This document shows, in pieces, positions 18,563-28,453 of a stretch of DNA of 64,000 nucleotides. The notes below the pieces were generated by a model. It saw nothing but the letters and a program-made list of their open reading frames with translations, had not been told where the DNA came from and ran no database searches. How positions within the stretch are numbered: position 1 is the stretch's first letter; each line of letters starts with the position of its first letter. A program made the position numbers and the translations under genes. The DNA is taken from assembly GCF_003970695.1 (NCBI RefSeq), contig NZ_CP034570.1, positions 3,782,001 to 3,846,000 of the forward strand. The letters are read 5' to 3'. This stretch comes from Maribacter sp. MJ134. GTDB taxonomy: Bacteria; Bacteroidota; Bacteroidia; Flavobacteriales; Flavobacteriaceae.

Positions 18563-19420
18563 TTAGCTATTTTCGCGTTTAATTTTTTCTACCGCTTTAA
18601 TTCGGTCTGCAAAGAAACCACTTTTTTCCGGATATTTCAAACTTAAAATTTTGTAAGCTTGGATGGCATTTTTATACTTTTTCTGTTCTAAATAAACCCT
18701 GGCAAGCGTCTCTGTCATTAGTTCGTTCTTGTCTAATTTAGAAGAATTGGCAACAGCGGCTGACTGTGGAATATTGTCTTTGGGAACTATTTTAGGATTA
18801 GTGGCTATAAACGTATCTATTCTATCGAACTTACTTTGCTTTTCATCTTTTTTCAAGACTTCTTCCTCAGTTTTCTCTTCCGGGAGTTCTTTGGCTGGCA
18901 ATTGGTTTCTGACTATTGGTTTCTTTGCCGTTAATTGTAGCCATTCCGTAAACGAATACTTTTCTTTTTTGTCAAACGGCAGCGGTTTTCCTATTTCTAA
19001 GGTATCCGCTTCGTTTTTAGGTTTCTCTTTCGCCTTAAAAAGTGCGGGGTCTAATATTTGCTCTGCATCGTTTTTGTCCTGAGGTAGCGGTTTATCGGCT
19101 GAGTCCTCGATAAGAGGTTTCTCTTCCTTCTTTAATACTTCTTCTGTAATAACCTGTTTGTTGAAAGTATCATCATGTAAGAAATCTTTGGAGGTTATAA
19201 AATCAAAAAGAACGTCTCTGTCCGTTGTGTAGGCAGCGGTAATCTTAAGTGCCTTGTTGTATTTGTAGCTATTAAGGTTTTTAAGTCCTTTTAAATGTAG
19301 TGCTCTGGCCGATTGAAAATAGGGGTACTCCTCTAAAATGTCTTCCAGCTGTTTTGTCTGCAACGGGTCTACCACCTTATTAGGGTGTTCCAAAAAATAG
19401 GTAAAATCGGAGACTTTCAT
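18563..19420 (-). CDS. TPR-like hypothetical protein upstream of secG
   Basis: A 285-residue protein without a signal peptide. The N-terminal part (about 1-90) is helical with paired repeats such as LEDILEEYPYFQSARALHLKGL. The middle is highly charged and probably disordered (Lys/Glu/Pro). The C-terminus contains one clear tetratricopeptide unit (LARVYLEQKKYKNAIQAYKI) followed by SLKYPEKSGFFADRI. This layout is conserved beside secG and lptE in Flavobacteriia, but the function is unknown. A scaffolding role in export or envelope assembly is only an inference. Confidence 0.75.
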   Translation of the reverse strand: MKVSDFTYFLEHPNKVVDPLQTKQLEDILEEYPYFQSARALHLKGLKNLNSYKYNKALKITAAYTTDRDVLFDFITSKDFLHDDTFNKQVITEEVLKKEEKPLIEDSADKPLPQDKNDAEQILDPALFKAKEKPKNEADTLEIGKPLPFDKKEKYSFTEWLQLTAKKPIVRNQLPAKELPEEKTEEEVLKKDEKQSKFDRIDTFIATNPKIVPKDNIPQSAAVANSSKLDKNELMTETLARVYLEQKKYKNAIQAYKILSLKYPEKSGFFADRIKAVEKIKRENS

Positions 19421-19517
19421 TTTAAAAGTTCAAGTGTCAAATCCTAATTAAAGTTAATCTATGCTCTTAAGGATTTGTAACATTTATATTCCTTGATTTA
19501 GTGGTTTACGTTTTTAT

Positions 19518-20039
19518 TTACCAATCTGCAAGTGAAGCGTTGAAAATATCTTGGGTGATTCGTTCAAAAATAACTTCGTGTGCTTCGCTTTTCACTGCGG
19601 CAAGTTGTGCGTCCGCTGGGTAGTCAAAAAAGAAGGAAAAGCTTTGGTCAAAATCGGCATCTTCCTTGGTATTATTGTAAAATCTACATTTAACCCTAAC
19701 GGACAACCTGTTCTGGGCAGCGGTCTGTTGGGCGGTAGCGGTCATGGGAGAAATTCTATATTCCGTTATTTCGCCTTCGTACAGTAAATCTGCATCTCCG
19801 TTGTTTACCAAATCCAGGCTTGTTTGGTTCAGGATACGGTCTTGAAGTGCCAAGGTAAAATCCCTATCCATTCCGGGTTCAAAAGTAGAACCGGGACTTT
19901 GCGTAGCGTAATTTTGAAAGTAGTTTACCTGAAATGTAGTTGCTGTCCCCACATTACCACCTGTAAAATTATAGATGCCGCATCCGTTCAATAATAAGAT
20001 GGATAGGAAAAGGGTGTAAATGGAAATTTGTTTTTTCAT
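19518..20039 (-). CDS. lptE: LPS-assembly lipoprotein LptE
   Basis: A 173-residue outer-membrane lipoprotein: the signal peptide ends in the lipobox LNGC (Cys at about 20) followed by GIYNFTGG. The rest is the short alpha/beta LptE fold with FEPGMDRDFTLALQDRI and the terminal helix EVIFERITQDIFNASLADW. LptE plugs and assists LptD, which inserts LPS in the outer leaflet. Gene order between the sigma-54 activator (20 bases upstream) and the TPR-secG pair matches other Flavobacteriia. Confidence 0.88.
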   Translation of the reverse strand: MKKQISIYTLFLSILLLNGCGIYNFTGGNVGTATTFQVNYFQNYATQSPGSTFEPGMDRDFTLALQDRILNQTSLDLVNNGDADLLYEGEITEYRISPMTATAQQTAAQNRLSVRVKCRFYNNTKEDADFDQSFSFFFDYPADAQLAAVKSEAHEVIFERITQDIFNASLADW

Positions 20040-20059
20040 CGATACTATTTTGAAAACCC

Positions 20060-21328
20060 TTAAAGGTCGTACTGTTTTATCTTTCTGTACAAGGTACGTT
20101 CTGAAATTCCGAGTTCGGAGGCGGCCGCTTTTCTTTTTCCCTTATTTCTCTCAAGTGATTTCTTGATCAGTTCAATTTCTTTTTCCTGTAAAGATAGGGT
20201 TTCCTCTTCTTCGATTTCCTCCGCAAAATGATATTTGTCTTCTTGCGCTACGGGCGCATATGGCTTTTCAATTGCTGGTTCCGGTAATTGTAACACATTG
20301 AGTGAGGTTGTTTCTTGAGTCTCGATTTCTTCGTCCTCTTCCCCGTATATCTTGCGGATTAGATTTTCGTTTTCCTCTTGGACTTTTTGAGAATCGTTGT
20401 TCTTTAAAAGCTCCATGGTCAGTTTCTTCAGGTCGTTTAGGTCCCCCTTCATGTCAAAAAGAACCTTGTAAAGAATTTCTCGTTCGTTACTAAAGTCGCT
20501 CTCCGACTTTGAACTGTTCACTACCGCAGGCAAATTATTCCCTTGACTGTTGGGCAAATAACTATGCAGTGTAGCGCCAGAAATTGCCCTGCCCTCCTCA
20601 AGGACGGAAATCTGTTCAGCTATGTTTCTGAGTTGTCTTATGTTTCCCGGCCACCTGTATTTAAGTAATAGTGCTACAGCGTTCTCGTCTAACCTAATAG
20701 TAGGCATTTTATACTTTTGGCCAAAGTCCGAAGCAAACTTTCTGAACAGCAGGTGAATATCTTCCTGTCTTTCACGCAAAGGCGGAATATTTATTTCCAC
20801 AGTGCTCAGACGATAGTAAAGGTCTTCCCTGAACTTTTCTTTTTTTATGGCTTCGAACATATTTACGTTGGTAGCGGCAACGATTCGTACATCGGTCTTT
20901 TGTACTTGCGAAGAACCTACCTTTAAAAATTCTCCATTTTCCAATACACGTAGGAGTCTAACCTGGGTTGTAAGTGGTAGTTCGCCTACCTCATCTAGAA
21001 AAATAGTACCTCCGTCAGCGACTTCAAAATAACCGCTTCTTGTCTGGGTAGCTCCTGTGAAGGCCCCTTTTTCGTGCCCAAAAAGTTCACTATCAATCGT
21101 TCCTTCCGGTATGGCGCCACAGTTTACCGCAATATATTTTGCATGCTTTCTATGTGAAAGGGAGTGTATGATCTTAGGAATGGATTCCTTTCCTACACCG
21201 CTTTCCCCGGTAACTAGAACTGAAATGTCCGTTGGCGCTACCTGAATGGCTTTTTCCAAAGCCCTATTCAGCTTTGGGTCTTGGCCAATAATCTCAAACC
21301 GTTGTTTTATGTTTTGTATACTCTCCAT
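20060..21328 (-). CDS. Sigma-54-interacting transcriptional activator without receiver domain
   Basis: A 422-residue enhancer-binding protein. The AAA+ domain begins almost at once: Walker A GESGVGKE at 41-48, the sigma-54 contact loop GAFTGA at 88-93, and Walker B GGTIFLDE at 106-113. An acidic linker (about 270-375) leads to a Fis-type HTH at the C-terminus (KRKAAASELGISERTLYRKI). There is no receiver, GAF or other N-terminal sensor, so control must come from another protein, from expression level, or from the linker. The order miaB - activator - lptE with short gaps suggests one operon. The likely targets are unknown; a weak sigma-54-like site lies near groS. Confidence 0.93.
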   Translation of the reverse strand: MESIQNIKQRFEIIGQDPKLNRALEKAIQVAPTDISVLVTGESGVGKESIPKIIHSLSHRKHAKYIAVNCGAIPEGTIDSELFGHEKGAFTGATQTRSGYFEVADGGTIFLDEVGELPLTTQVRLLRVLENGEFLKVGSSQVQKTDVRIVAATNVNMFEAIKKEKFREDLYYRLSTVEINIPPLRERQEDIHLLFRKFASDFGQKYKMPTIRLDENAVALLLKYRWPGNIRQLRNIAEQISVLEEGRAISGATLHSYLPNSQGNNLPAVVNSSKSESDFSNEREILYKVLFDMKGDLNDLKKLTMELLKNNDSQKVQEENENLIRKIYGEEDEEIETQETTSLNVLQLPEPAIEKPYAPVAQEDKYHFAEEIEEEETLSLQEKEIELIKKSLERNKGKRKAAASELGISERTLYRKIKQYDL

Positions 21329-21360
21329 TTATTAGTCTATTAGAGTCATGGGTATTCCTT

Positions 21361-22806
21361 TTAATTATTATCGGAATAACCTACTGCTTCTCCAATCAGT
21401 GTTGCCGATGTACAATCATTAATCTTTATATTCACAAAATCTCCCACCTTATAATTTTCCTTTGGAAAAACTACTACGGTGCTTTGTGAATTTCTTCCCA
21501 TCCATTCGTTTTCGGATTTTTTTGAAGTACCTTCAATGAGGACTTCCTGTATCTTTCCGAGATGTTTTTCCGTTCTAAACCGGCAATGTTCCCGTTGTAG
21601 GGCAATAATCTCGGATAGCCTTCTTTTCTTGACCGGGGCAGGGACATCGTCTTCCATCTTTCTTCCCGCCATGGTGCCGGGTCTTTCAGAATAGGCGTAC
21701 ATATAACCGAAATCGTACTTTACATAATCCAAAGCCTTTAAAGTGTCCTGATGGTCTTCTTCCGTCTCCGTAGGAAATCCAACTATGATATCTTGCGATA
21801 TACTGCAGTCTGGTATGATTTTTCTGATATTGTCTACCAGTTCAAAGTATTCTTCGATAGTATGAAGCCGGTTCATTTCTTTTAGAATACGATTACTGCC
21901 ACTTTGTACGGGCAAATGCACATGATTACAAATGTTATCAAATTTTGCCATGGTTTCAATAACGTCCAAAGTCATGTCCTGTGGGTTGGATGTTGAGAAA
22001 CGAATACGCATTTTAGGATGCGCTTGCGCTACCATTTCCAATAATCTAGCAAATCTCACCGCTGTGGCTTTCTGCATTTTGGTTGCCTTTTCAAAACCTT
22101 TTTTGAGTCCTCCGCCGTACCACAAATAACTATCCACATTTTGACCAAGAAGGGTAATTTCCTTGAAGCCTTTATCCCATAATGTTGCAATTTCTGCAAG
22201 AATGGATTGTGGGTCGCGACTACGCTCCCTTCCTCTGGTAAACGGAACAACACAAAAGGTACACATGTTATCACATCCTCTTGTAATGGATACGAAAGCA
22301 GTAACACCGTTTGAATTTAAACGTACGGGAGCGATATCTCCATAAGTTTCGTCCTTGGAAAGGATAACATTTACAGCGTCCCGGCCAGAATCAACTTCCT
22401 TGATCAGATTGGGAAGGTCTTTGTAGGCGTCCGGCCCCACCACCATGTCCACTATTTTTTCCTCATCTAGCAATTTATCCTTTAAGCGTTCTGCCATACA
22501 GCCCAGAACGCCCACTTTTAAATGGGGGCGTAATTTTTTTGCGGCATTATATTCCGTTAATCGCTTTCTTATGGTCTGTTCTGCCTTATCCCTTATAGAG
22601 CAGGTGTTTACCAAAACCAAATCTGCATCGGCAAGGGTTTGGGTAGTATTGAAGCCTTCTTTTGCCAAGATGGATGCAACAATTTCACTGTCGGAAAAAT
22701 TCATCGCACAGCCATAACTTTCAATAAAAAGTTTACGGCCGTTCTGCACCGAATTTTCAAGCTTTAATGTTGTACCCTGTTTAGTTTCATCTATTGTCTT
22801 CTCCAT
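21361..22806 (-). CDS. miaB: tRNA-2-methylthio-N6-dimethylallyladenosine synthase MiaB
   Basis: A 481-residue radical-SAM methylthiotransferase that modifies A37 of tRNAs reading UNN codons. The N-terminal UPF0004 domain holds Cys33 (YGCAMN), Cys69 and Cys103, ligands of the second iron-sulfur cluster. The radical-SAM CxxxCxxC is Cys178, Cys182 and Cys185 (RGCDNMCTFC). A C-terminal TRAM domain (about 410-475) binds RNA. The ATG at 22806 (MEKTIDE) is preferred to a TTG three codons upstream. It appears to lead the run miaB - activator - lptE - TPR - secG. Confidence 0.97.
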   Translation of the reverse strand: MEKTIDETKQGTTLKLENSVQNGRKLFIESYGCAMNFSDSEIVASILAKEGFNTTQTLADADLVLVNTCSIRDKAEQTIRKRLTEYNAAKKLRPHLKVGVLGCMAERLKDKLLDEEKIVDMVVGPDAYKDLPNLIKEVDSGRDAVNVILSKDETYGDIAPVRLNSNGVTAFVSITRGCDNMCTFCVVPFTRGRERSRDPQSILAEIATLWDKGFKEITLLGQNVDSYLWYGGGLKKGFEKATKMQKATAVRFARLLEMVAQAHPKMRIRFSTSNPQDMTLDVIETMAKFDNICNHVHLPVQSGSNRILKEMNRLHTIEEYFELVDNIRKIIPDCSISQDIIVGFPTETEEDHQDTLKALDYVKYDFGYMYAYSERPGTMAGRKMEDDVPAPVKKRRLSEIIALQREHCRFRTEKHLGKIQEVLIEGTSKKSENEWMGRNSQSTVVVFPKENYKVGDFVNIKINDCTSATLIGEAVGYSDNN

Positions 22807-22973
22807 ATATGCCAAACTTCTTCTACGTCCCTGTACTTTTAAATGTGTCGTTTAGACGTAGCGGATAACAAAGATAATACTATATTCAAAAATGTGACAA
22901 GTTGGCAGTTTATTTAGTGTAATTTTAAGCTTTGAACTAAGATGCTTAAATTTATTTAAATTAAACTACCAAC

Positions 22974-23705
22974 ATGAGTTTAGAGACCTTAGACCAAAAA
23001 ATAACAGAAAAGCCACCCTTGGAATTTGGGTTAATATTTAGTGAATCCATAGCACTTTTTAAAAAAGTATGGCTTCAAGGTTTTATTACGCTCTTGTTAA
23101 CGCTGGTCACCATTCTGCCATTTTATATCATGATCTATATTCCTATGATCGCCGCAGGGATTACTGACCCGGATATGTTACGCAACGAAGAAATGCCCCC
23201 GATGGTTGTTGTGGCCATGGTGCTACTAATGCCTGTTTTTTTGGTTGGGGTAATGACTTTTGGTATTGCGCTAAATGCTGCATTTCTTAGGATATGTAGG
23301 CAGAAGGATAATAATGAAGTAGTGAGTGAAGATTACTTTTACTTTTTCAAGGATGGGCGTTTGGGGAAAATCGTAATAGTAGCCCTTATAATGCTTGGGT
23401 TAAGTTTGTTGGGCAGTCTCTTATGTGGTTTGGGCATTTTATATGTAATAGTGCCTATGTCGCTGTTCCCCGCCTTTTTGGCCTTTAATGAAGAGCTTAA
23501 CGCCATGGATACTGTAAAAGCTAGTTTTGCTTTAGGAAATAAAAACTGGCTCGTTATTTTTGGTCTTCTCATTGTTATGGGTATCGTTGCAGAATTAGGC
23601 ATTATCCTCTTTTGCGTGGGAGTGCTATTTACTGCCATGCTTTCTAAAATACCAACGTATTATATATATAAGTATGGTGTTGGCTTCGATTCATTAAACG
23701 AATAA
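22974..23705 (+). CDS. Polytopic membrane protein of unknown function
   Basis: A 243-residue protein with a short charged N-terminus, then about five or six membrane helices. Examples are GFITLLLTLVTILPFYIMIYI near 36-57, VVVAMVLLMPVFLVGVMTF near 78-97, IVIVALIMLGLSLLGSLLCG near 133-153 and WLVIFGLLIVMGIVAELGII near 190-210. The AFLAFNEELNAMDTVKASFAL segment resembles membrane domains of the glycerophosphodiesterase-like integral membrane family, but I cannot name it firmly. It is divergent from miaB and followed by the broken LVIVD gene after 74 bases with only a weak hairpin between. Confidence 0.7.
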   Translation: MSLETLDQKITEKPPLEFGLIFSESIALFKKVWLQGFITLLLTLVTILPFYIMIYIPMIAAGITDPDMLRNEEMPPMVVVAMVLLMPVFLVGVMTFGIALNAAFLRICRQKDNNEVVSEDYFYFFKDGRLGKIVIVALIMLGLSLLGSLLCGLGILYVIVPMSLFPAFLAFNEELNAMDTVKASFALGNKNWLVIFGLLIVMGIVAELGIILFCVGVLFTAMLSKIPTYYIYKYGVGFDSLNE

Positions 23706-23779
23706 TTTTACCATGGAAATCTACGCAACTAAAAGACGGTTGCCACGTCTTAAAGGTATAACCCAATAAATAGTGTAAA

Positions 23780-25059
23780 ATGAGAAAGAAAGCTTTTTTA
23801 CTGGTTTTGGTTGCTGTTGGTTTTCTGGTTTCCTGTGACAACGAGGATGCCTATGAGGATTATCAAGTAGCTAGACCACTTACCATGGATGTGGCACAAT
23901 TCAAGGCACAAGCCGTTTCTGTGACGGAACCCGAACCGATTATTTCTTCTGGAAAAATATACACGTACAGAAGTTACATTTTTGTAAACGATGTAAATCG
24001 TGGTTTTCATGTCATTGATAATAGTAATCCTACGGCTCCGGAGCGTATTGCATTTATCAAGTTAGAAGGAAATTATGATATTTCAGTGAAGGACGACAAG
24101 TTATATGCCGATAGTTATGGAGATCTAGTGATTTTTGATATAGCTAATATTAATGACATTAAAGTTTCCAATCGTATTGTAAATGCGATTTACGAAAATG
24201 GGGGTATCTGGGCAACGGACCTTGAATATCCTACTGCAGACTTTTATGATTATGGCAATTACGACTATCAAAAAGATGCGATAGTGGGTTGGACTGTTAC
24301 AACGGAAAGAAGATTGGTTTCTGAATATGAAAGCAGATATGGAGGGGGCTATTATGAGGATTCTTCTTTGGCCAACACCACGTCTTCCGATAGTGGACTT
24401 GGAAGATCTGTAGGGCAAGGAGGTTCCTTGGCCAGATTCAAGATAGTTGGTGATTATCTGTATGTGGTAGATTATAGTAATATCAATATTTTCGACATTA
24501 CCGATGTAGCCAACCCGGAAACACTTGAGGATGTGCAGGTCGCTTGGGATATGAAACAATTTTTAATCAAGGCGATGTGCTTTTCATTGGAGGTAGACAG
24601 GGCATGTATATCTATGATATTACAGAGCCACAAAAACCTACTTTTATTTCAGAATTTAGACATGGCACGGCATGCGACCCGGTGGTCGTAGATGGAGATT
24701 ACGCTTATGTAACTTTAAAAGGAGGGAACTTTTGCGGAAATACGGACAGTGGTTTGTACGTGGTAGATGTTTCTGATTTGGCAAATCCGGAATTAAAGGT
24801 AATATATCCCATGAGCGGTCCCAATGGTCTAGGAATTAAAGGAGATAGGCTTTTTGTATGTGATGGGGAAGCAGGGCTAAAAGTTTTTGACAAAAGTGAT
24901 GCACCAAACGTAACCGAGATAGATCATTTTGAAGATATTTTCGCCTATGATGTTATTCCTTTAGATGGTTCCTTGTTGATGATCGGTGAGCAAATATTAT
25001 ATCAGTATGACTATGTGGAAAATAATATAGAACTAATTAGCACTTTTGAGCTGAATTAG
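23780..25059 (+). pseudogene. LVIVD-repeat lipoprotein interrupted by a one-base frameshift
   Basis: A lipoprotein gene (lipobox VSC, Cys15) encoding LVIVD beta-propeller repeats, seen as GFHVIDNSNPTAPERIAFI, INIFDITDVANPETL, GMYIYDITEPQKPTFI and GLYVVDVSDLANPELK. The frame opened at 23780 stays sensible to about 24549 and then turns to nonsense, stopping at 24691. The correct continuation (ETIFNQGDVLFIGG) is in the next frame and runs to 25059. Adding one base near 24550-24556, just after GATATG, restores a continuous product of about 426 residues. Either a natural frameshift or a sequence error is possible, since the downstream frame shows no further decay. LVIVD proteins have no defined activity. 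Confidence 0.85.
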
Positions 25060-25071
25060 AGATATAACATC

Positions 25072-25105
25072 AAAAAAAAGGCCGCTTCGTAGCGGCCTTT
25101 TTTTT
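25072..25105. terminator. Bidirectional intrinsic terminator
   Basis: A perfect 15-bp stem, AAAAAAAAGGCCGCT and AGCGGCCTTTTTTTT, closes on TCGT. It lies between converging genes and has A and T tracts on both sides, so it should stop both. Confidence 0.95.
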
Positions 25106-25119
25106 GTCAATTCTGTTAT

Positions 25120-28100
25120 TTATTTGAGCGAAATCATCTTGATTTTATTTTTCGTGACCTTCTCGTTTATTGTAGTGATATAAGTATCCAGCAATTCATT
25201 TAAGTCATTGATTTCCGTATTTAACTCCCTTGTTACTTCATCAAAGAAAGCTAAGGATTGATCGGTAGGTGGATAGTCTCCACGTTGAGAGTCCGCAAGT
25301 AAAAACGCCAATCTATTGTTTATGCGGATTCCATAGTTCAGAGGATCTTGTCTACTTTGGTTTTTGGTCATATGAATGTTGTTCTCAATTACGGTCATCT
25401 TCGTTTCAAACTCGCTAAGCAGATTTTTAAGGTCTTCGTTGCCAATTGCTTTCTTGTTCAAGTAGTTTAAGTCTTCCTTTACCGCACGGATTGTGGTTAT
25501 GGCGTCATTAGCCCTTGAAACTTCATTTCTGACAGCTATTAAAAAGTCGAACTGTTTTTTGTAGTCCGATGCTGAATTCGGTAGCCTAGGGTCCTTTACA
25601 ATGGTAAACGTTTCTTCTGAAGTTGATCCGTTATAGTTGAGCCTTACTTTATACGGGCCAGGTACGGCTTTTGGGCCTCTGTTCGGTGAAGAATAAAAGA
25701 CCATACCTTTAAAGGTTCTGTAACCGGGATAGCGCATATTCCAGATAAGTCTATTCCCTCCGCTTTTCACTTCTAGGGATTTGGTTGATGCAGGATTTAA
25801 CTTGTCCTGCTTTGCGTGATTTGAAAATGATTGAATTAACGATCCATCCATCTCCAAAATATCAATCGTAACGGTATCCGTCTTTTTACTGTCTTTAACA
25901 TAGTAGTTGATAATGGCGCCATCTGGATGATTCTGGCCTTCCAGTTTGGTATTTGATGGTCCCCATCCCTGTGATTGTTGCATTCTGTAAGCAGTATCTG
26001 GTTTGTACAAGTGAAAATCATTTATAGCCATTTCTTTTGAAAGCTGATGTAATGGGGTTAAATCATCGATCATCCAAAAACTTCTACCATGGGTGGCCGC
26101 AATTAAATCATTGTCTCGAACATGAAGATCTCTGATAGCCGTTACAGGTAAATTTAATTGAAAGGAATTCCAGTTTAAGCCATCGTCAAAAGAGACATAC
26201 ATACCCCATTCCGTACCTGCGTATAAAAGACCTTTCTTAGTTTTGTCCGATCTAATTGCTCTTGTATAATGATTACTTTTAATACCATTGGTAATCACCT
26301 TCCAAGTTTTGCCATAATCAGATGTTTTATAGAGGTAAGGCGTATAGTCGCCAAACTTGTAGGAAGTTGCTGCGACATATGCCGTGCCTTTTGAAAAAGG
26401 GCTTGGGTCTATACAATTGATCATATTTAGTTTTGGGCTCATTCCAACAGGAGGTGTAATATTTTCCCAAGTTGTGCCATTGTCTTTGGTTATATGTATA
26501 AGTCCATCATCACTACCTACCCAAATGACTCCTTCTTCCAAAGGAGATTCATTAATAGCGAATAGGTTCGAATAGAATTCTGCTCCTGTATTATCTTGTG
26601 TAATGGGTCCACCCGAAGATTTTATCGTTTCGGGAAGGCCTCTTGTAAGGTCTGGCGAGATGGTTTTCCAAGATTGTCCTTCGTTTGTGGTTTCATGTAA
26701 AAAATTGGACCCTACGAAAAGTCTGTTGGGGTCATGTATGCTGAACTTAACGGGAAAGTTCCAATTAAAACGGTATTTCATAACTTCTGCTCCGGACCCC
26801 GCCGGGTTATCTGGCCATACGTTAATGGACCTGGTTTGGTCCACACTATGGTCTTGTCTCATCATATAGCCTTTGTAAGTTCCCCCATAAACAATTTCGT
26901 TGTTTTCTGGATCTGGCGCAAGGTGCGCACTCTCACCTCCGGCTGTGGGTTCCCAATCACGCTCTCCGATAGTGGAACCGGAAACCCGATGCGCTATGCG
27001 TACGGTACTATTGTCCTGTTGCGCACCATAAATACGATATGGGAAAGAGTTGTCCGTAGTTACCCTGTAAAACTGAGCTGTTGGTTGGTTGTGATAGGTG
27101 GTCCAGTTATCTCCCCCATCATTAGATATCTGAGCGCCCCCATCGTCAGCAATAACCATACGGTTATTGTTATTAGGGTCTATCCATAAATCGTGATGGT
27201 CTCCATGAGGAGCATTTTTTAAAGTAAATGTTTTTCCTCCGTCCGTAGATACCCCATAACTAACGTTCATGACATAGACCTTGTCCTTATTCTGCGTATC
27301 CGCGTAGATACGGCTATAGTACCAAGCGCGTTGGCGCAGTGCTCTATTTTCATTGATTTTCTCCCATGTTTTTCCTGCGTCATCAGATCTGTATAATCCA
27401 CCTTCCTCTGCTTCAATAATAGCCCAAACTCTATCCGAGTCTAAAGGAGACACTGTTATCCCTACAATTCCCCATGGCCCTTTGGGTAGGCCTTCAAACT
27501 TTGATATATCTGTCCATGAATCTCCGCTGTCCGTACTTTTGTATATTTTGCTATCAGGTCCGCCACTATCCATCCGGTAGCCGTTACGTTTCATTTCCCA
27601 AGTGGCGGCGTAAAGTATTCTTGGATTGTTGGGGTCAAGGATTAAGTCTCCCGCACCTGCTTTTTCACTTTCGAATAGTATTTTTTCCCAGTTGTTTCCG
27701 CCATCAATACTGCGAAAAACGCCACGCTCGTTATTGGGTTTCCATAAATTACCAATTGCAGCCACATAAACAATGTCTGGGTTTGTGGGGTGAATCCTAA
27801 TACGGGAGATGTGTTCGGTGCCTTTGAGACCAATGAAAGTCCAGCTTTCTCCGGCGTCAACACTTTTCCACACCCCATTTCCTAAAGAAACATTACCTCT
27901 TAAAGTCTGCTCTCCTTCTCCTACATATATTACATTGGGGTCGGACTCCGCGACGGCCACAGCCCCTATAGAGCCACCAAAATACCCATCGGAAATACAG
28001 CTCCAAGTGCTACCGGCATCCGTAGTTTTCCAAACACCGCCACCTGCAGTGCCCATATAATATAGGTTTGGGTCATTTGGCACACCTGTAGCGGTACCTG

Positions 28101-28263
28101 CTCTACCTCCCCTAAACGGTCCTACCAAACGCCATTCGATACCATTATATAAAGATTCATCGAAGACCAAGGTATTGGAGGTTTTCTTATTTCGTTGTGC
28201 ATTTAATGGTATTGCCGCTAAGACAAGTATGCTCAGTGTTAGATACGTGATAGTTTTTTTCAT
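25120..28263 (-). CDS. Exported Asp-box/VPS10-like beta-propeller protein
   Basis: A protein of about 1047 residues with a signal peptide (MKKTITYLTLS...LNAQ). I chose the ATG at 28263 because an upstream in-frame start would put 24 charged residues before the signal. At least eleven Asp-box motifs (S-x-D-x-G-x-x-W type, such as TTDAGSTW, SVDAGESW, SDDAGKTW, TSDYGKTW) show two seven- to ten-bladed propellers like sortilin/VPS10 or BNR sialidase folds. The C-terminal 300 residues add a beta-sandwich (NRLIWNMRYPGYRTFKG) and a helical tail. It is often annotated as a glycosyl hydrolase, but no sialidase Arg triad or FRIP motif is seen, so activity is doubtful. No T9SS C-terminal domain is visible. 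Confidence 0.83.
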   Translation of the reverse strand: MKKTITYLTLSILVLAAIPLNAQRNKKTSNTLVFDESLYNGIEWRLVGPFRGGRAGTATGVPNDPNLYYMGTAGGGVWKTTDAGSTWSCISDGYFGGSIGAVAVAESDPNVIYVGEGEQTLRGNVSLGNGVWKSVDAGESWTFIGLKGTEHISRIRIHPTNPDIVYVAAIGNLWKPNNERGVFRSIDGGNNWEKILFESEKAGAGDLILDPNNPRILYAATWEMKRNGYRMDSGGPDSKIYKSTDSGDSWTDISKFEGLPKGPWGIVGITVSPLDSDRVWAIIEAEEGGLYRSDDAGKTWEKINENRALRQRAWYYSRIYADTQNKDKVYVMNVSYGVSTDGGKTFTLKNAPHGDHHDLWIDPNNNNRMVIADDGGAQISNDGGDNWTTYHNQPTAQFYRVTTDNSFPYRIYGAQQDNSTVRIAHRVSGSTIGERDWEPTAGGESAHLAPDPENNEIVYGGTYKGYMMRQDHSVDQTRSINVWPDNPAGSGAEVMKYRFNWNFPVKFSIHDPNRLFVGSNFLHETTNEGQSWKTISPDLTRGLPETIKSSGGPITQDNTGAEFYSNLFAINESPLEEGVIWVGSDDGLIHITKDNGTTWENITPPVGMSPKLNMINCIDPSPFSKGTAYVAATSYKFGDYTPYLYKTSDYGKTWKVITNGIKSNHYTRAIRSDKTKKGLLYAGTEWGMYVSFDDGLNWNSFQLNLPVTAIRDLHVRDNDLIAATHGRSFWMIDDLTPLHQLSKEMAINDFHLYKPDTAYRMQQSQGWGPSNTKLEGQNHPDGAIINYYVKDSKKTDTVTIDILEMDGSLIQSFSNHAKQDKLNPASTKSLEVKSGGNRLIWNMRYPGYRTFKGMVFYSSPNRGPKAVPGPYKVRLNYNGSTSEETFTIVKDPRLPNSASDYKKQFDFLIAVRNEVSRANDAITTIRAVKEDLNYLNKKAIGNEDLKNLLSEFETKMTVIENNIHMTKNQSRQDPLNYGIRINNRLAFLLADSQRGDYPPTDQSLAFFDEVTRELNTEINDLNELLDTYITTINEKVTKNKIKMISLK

Positions 28264-28424
28264 TTTGTAAAATCTAGTGTGCTTTAAAAATAAGGATATT
28301 ATATGCTTTTTGCTCGGTATAACAGTAAATTTCACTTTTCGGTTATAAGGTCAATTCAGGAGTTATTTAATTTTAAATATGACGCCATATCATAAGGTCA
28401 TAGCAGGAAATTAAAAAATTCAAC

Positions 28425-28432
28425 TACTTTTG
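28425..28432 (+). promoter_or_regulatory. Putative -7 box of topA
   Basis: TACTTTTG matches TAnnTTTG and ends 21 bases before the topA ATG. It overlaps an in-frame TTG at 28430, which argues for the ATG at 28454 as the true start. Confidence 0.55.
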
Positions 28433-28453
28433 TTGCTCAAAATATACTACTGC

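Noticed and set aside
23725-23755. AAGACG-N7-CGTCTT hairpin after the membrane protein gene at 22974
   Set aside because: The stem is six pairs with no T-run; it is too weak to call a terminator.
28430-28453. An upstream TTG start for topA
   Set aside because: The TTG lies within the -7 box and the family begins at the ATG at 28454.
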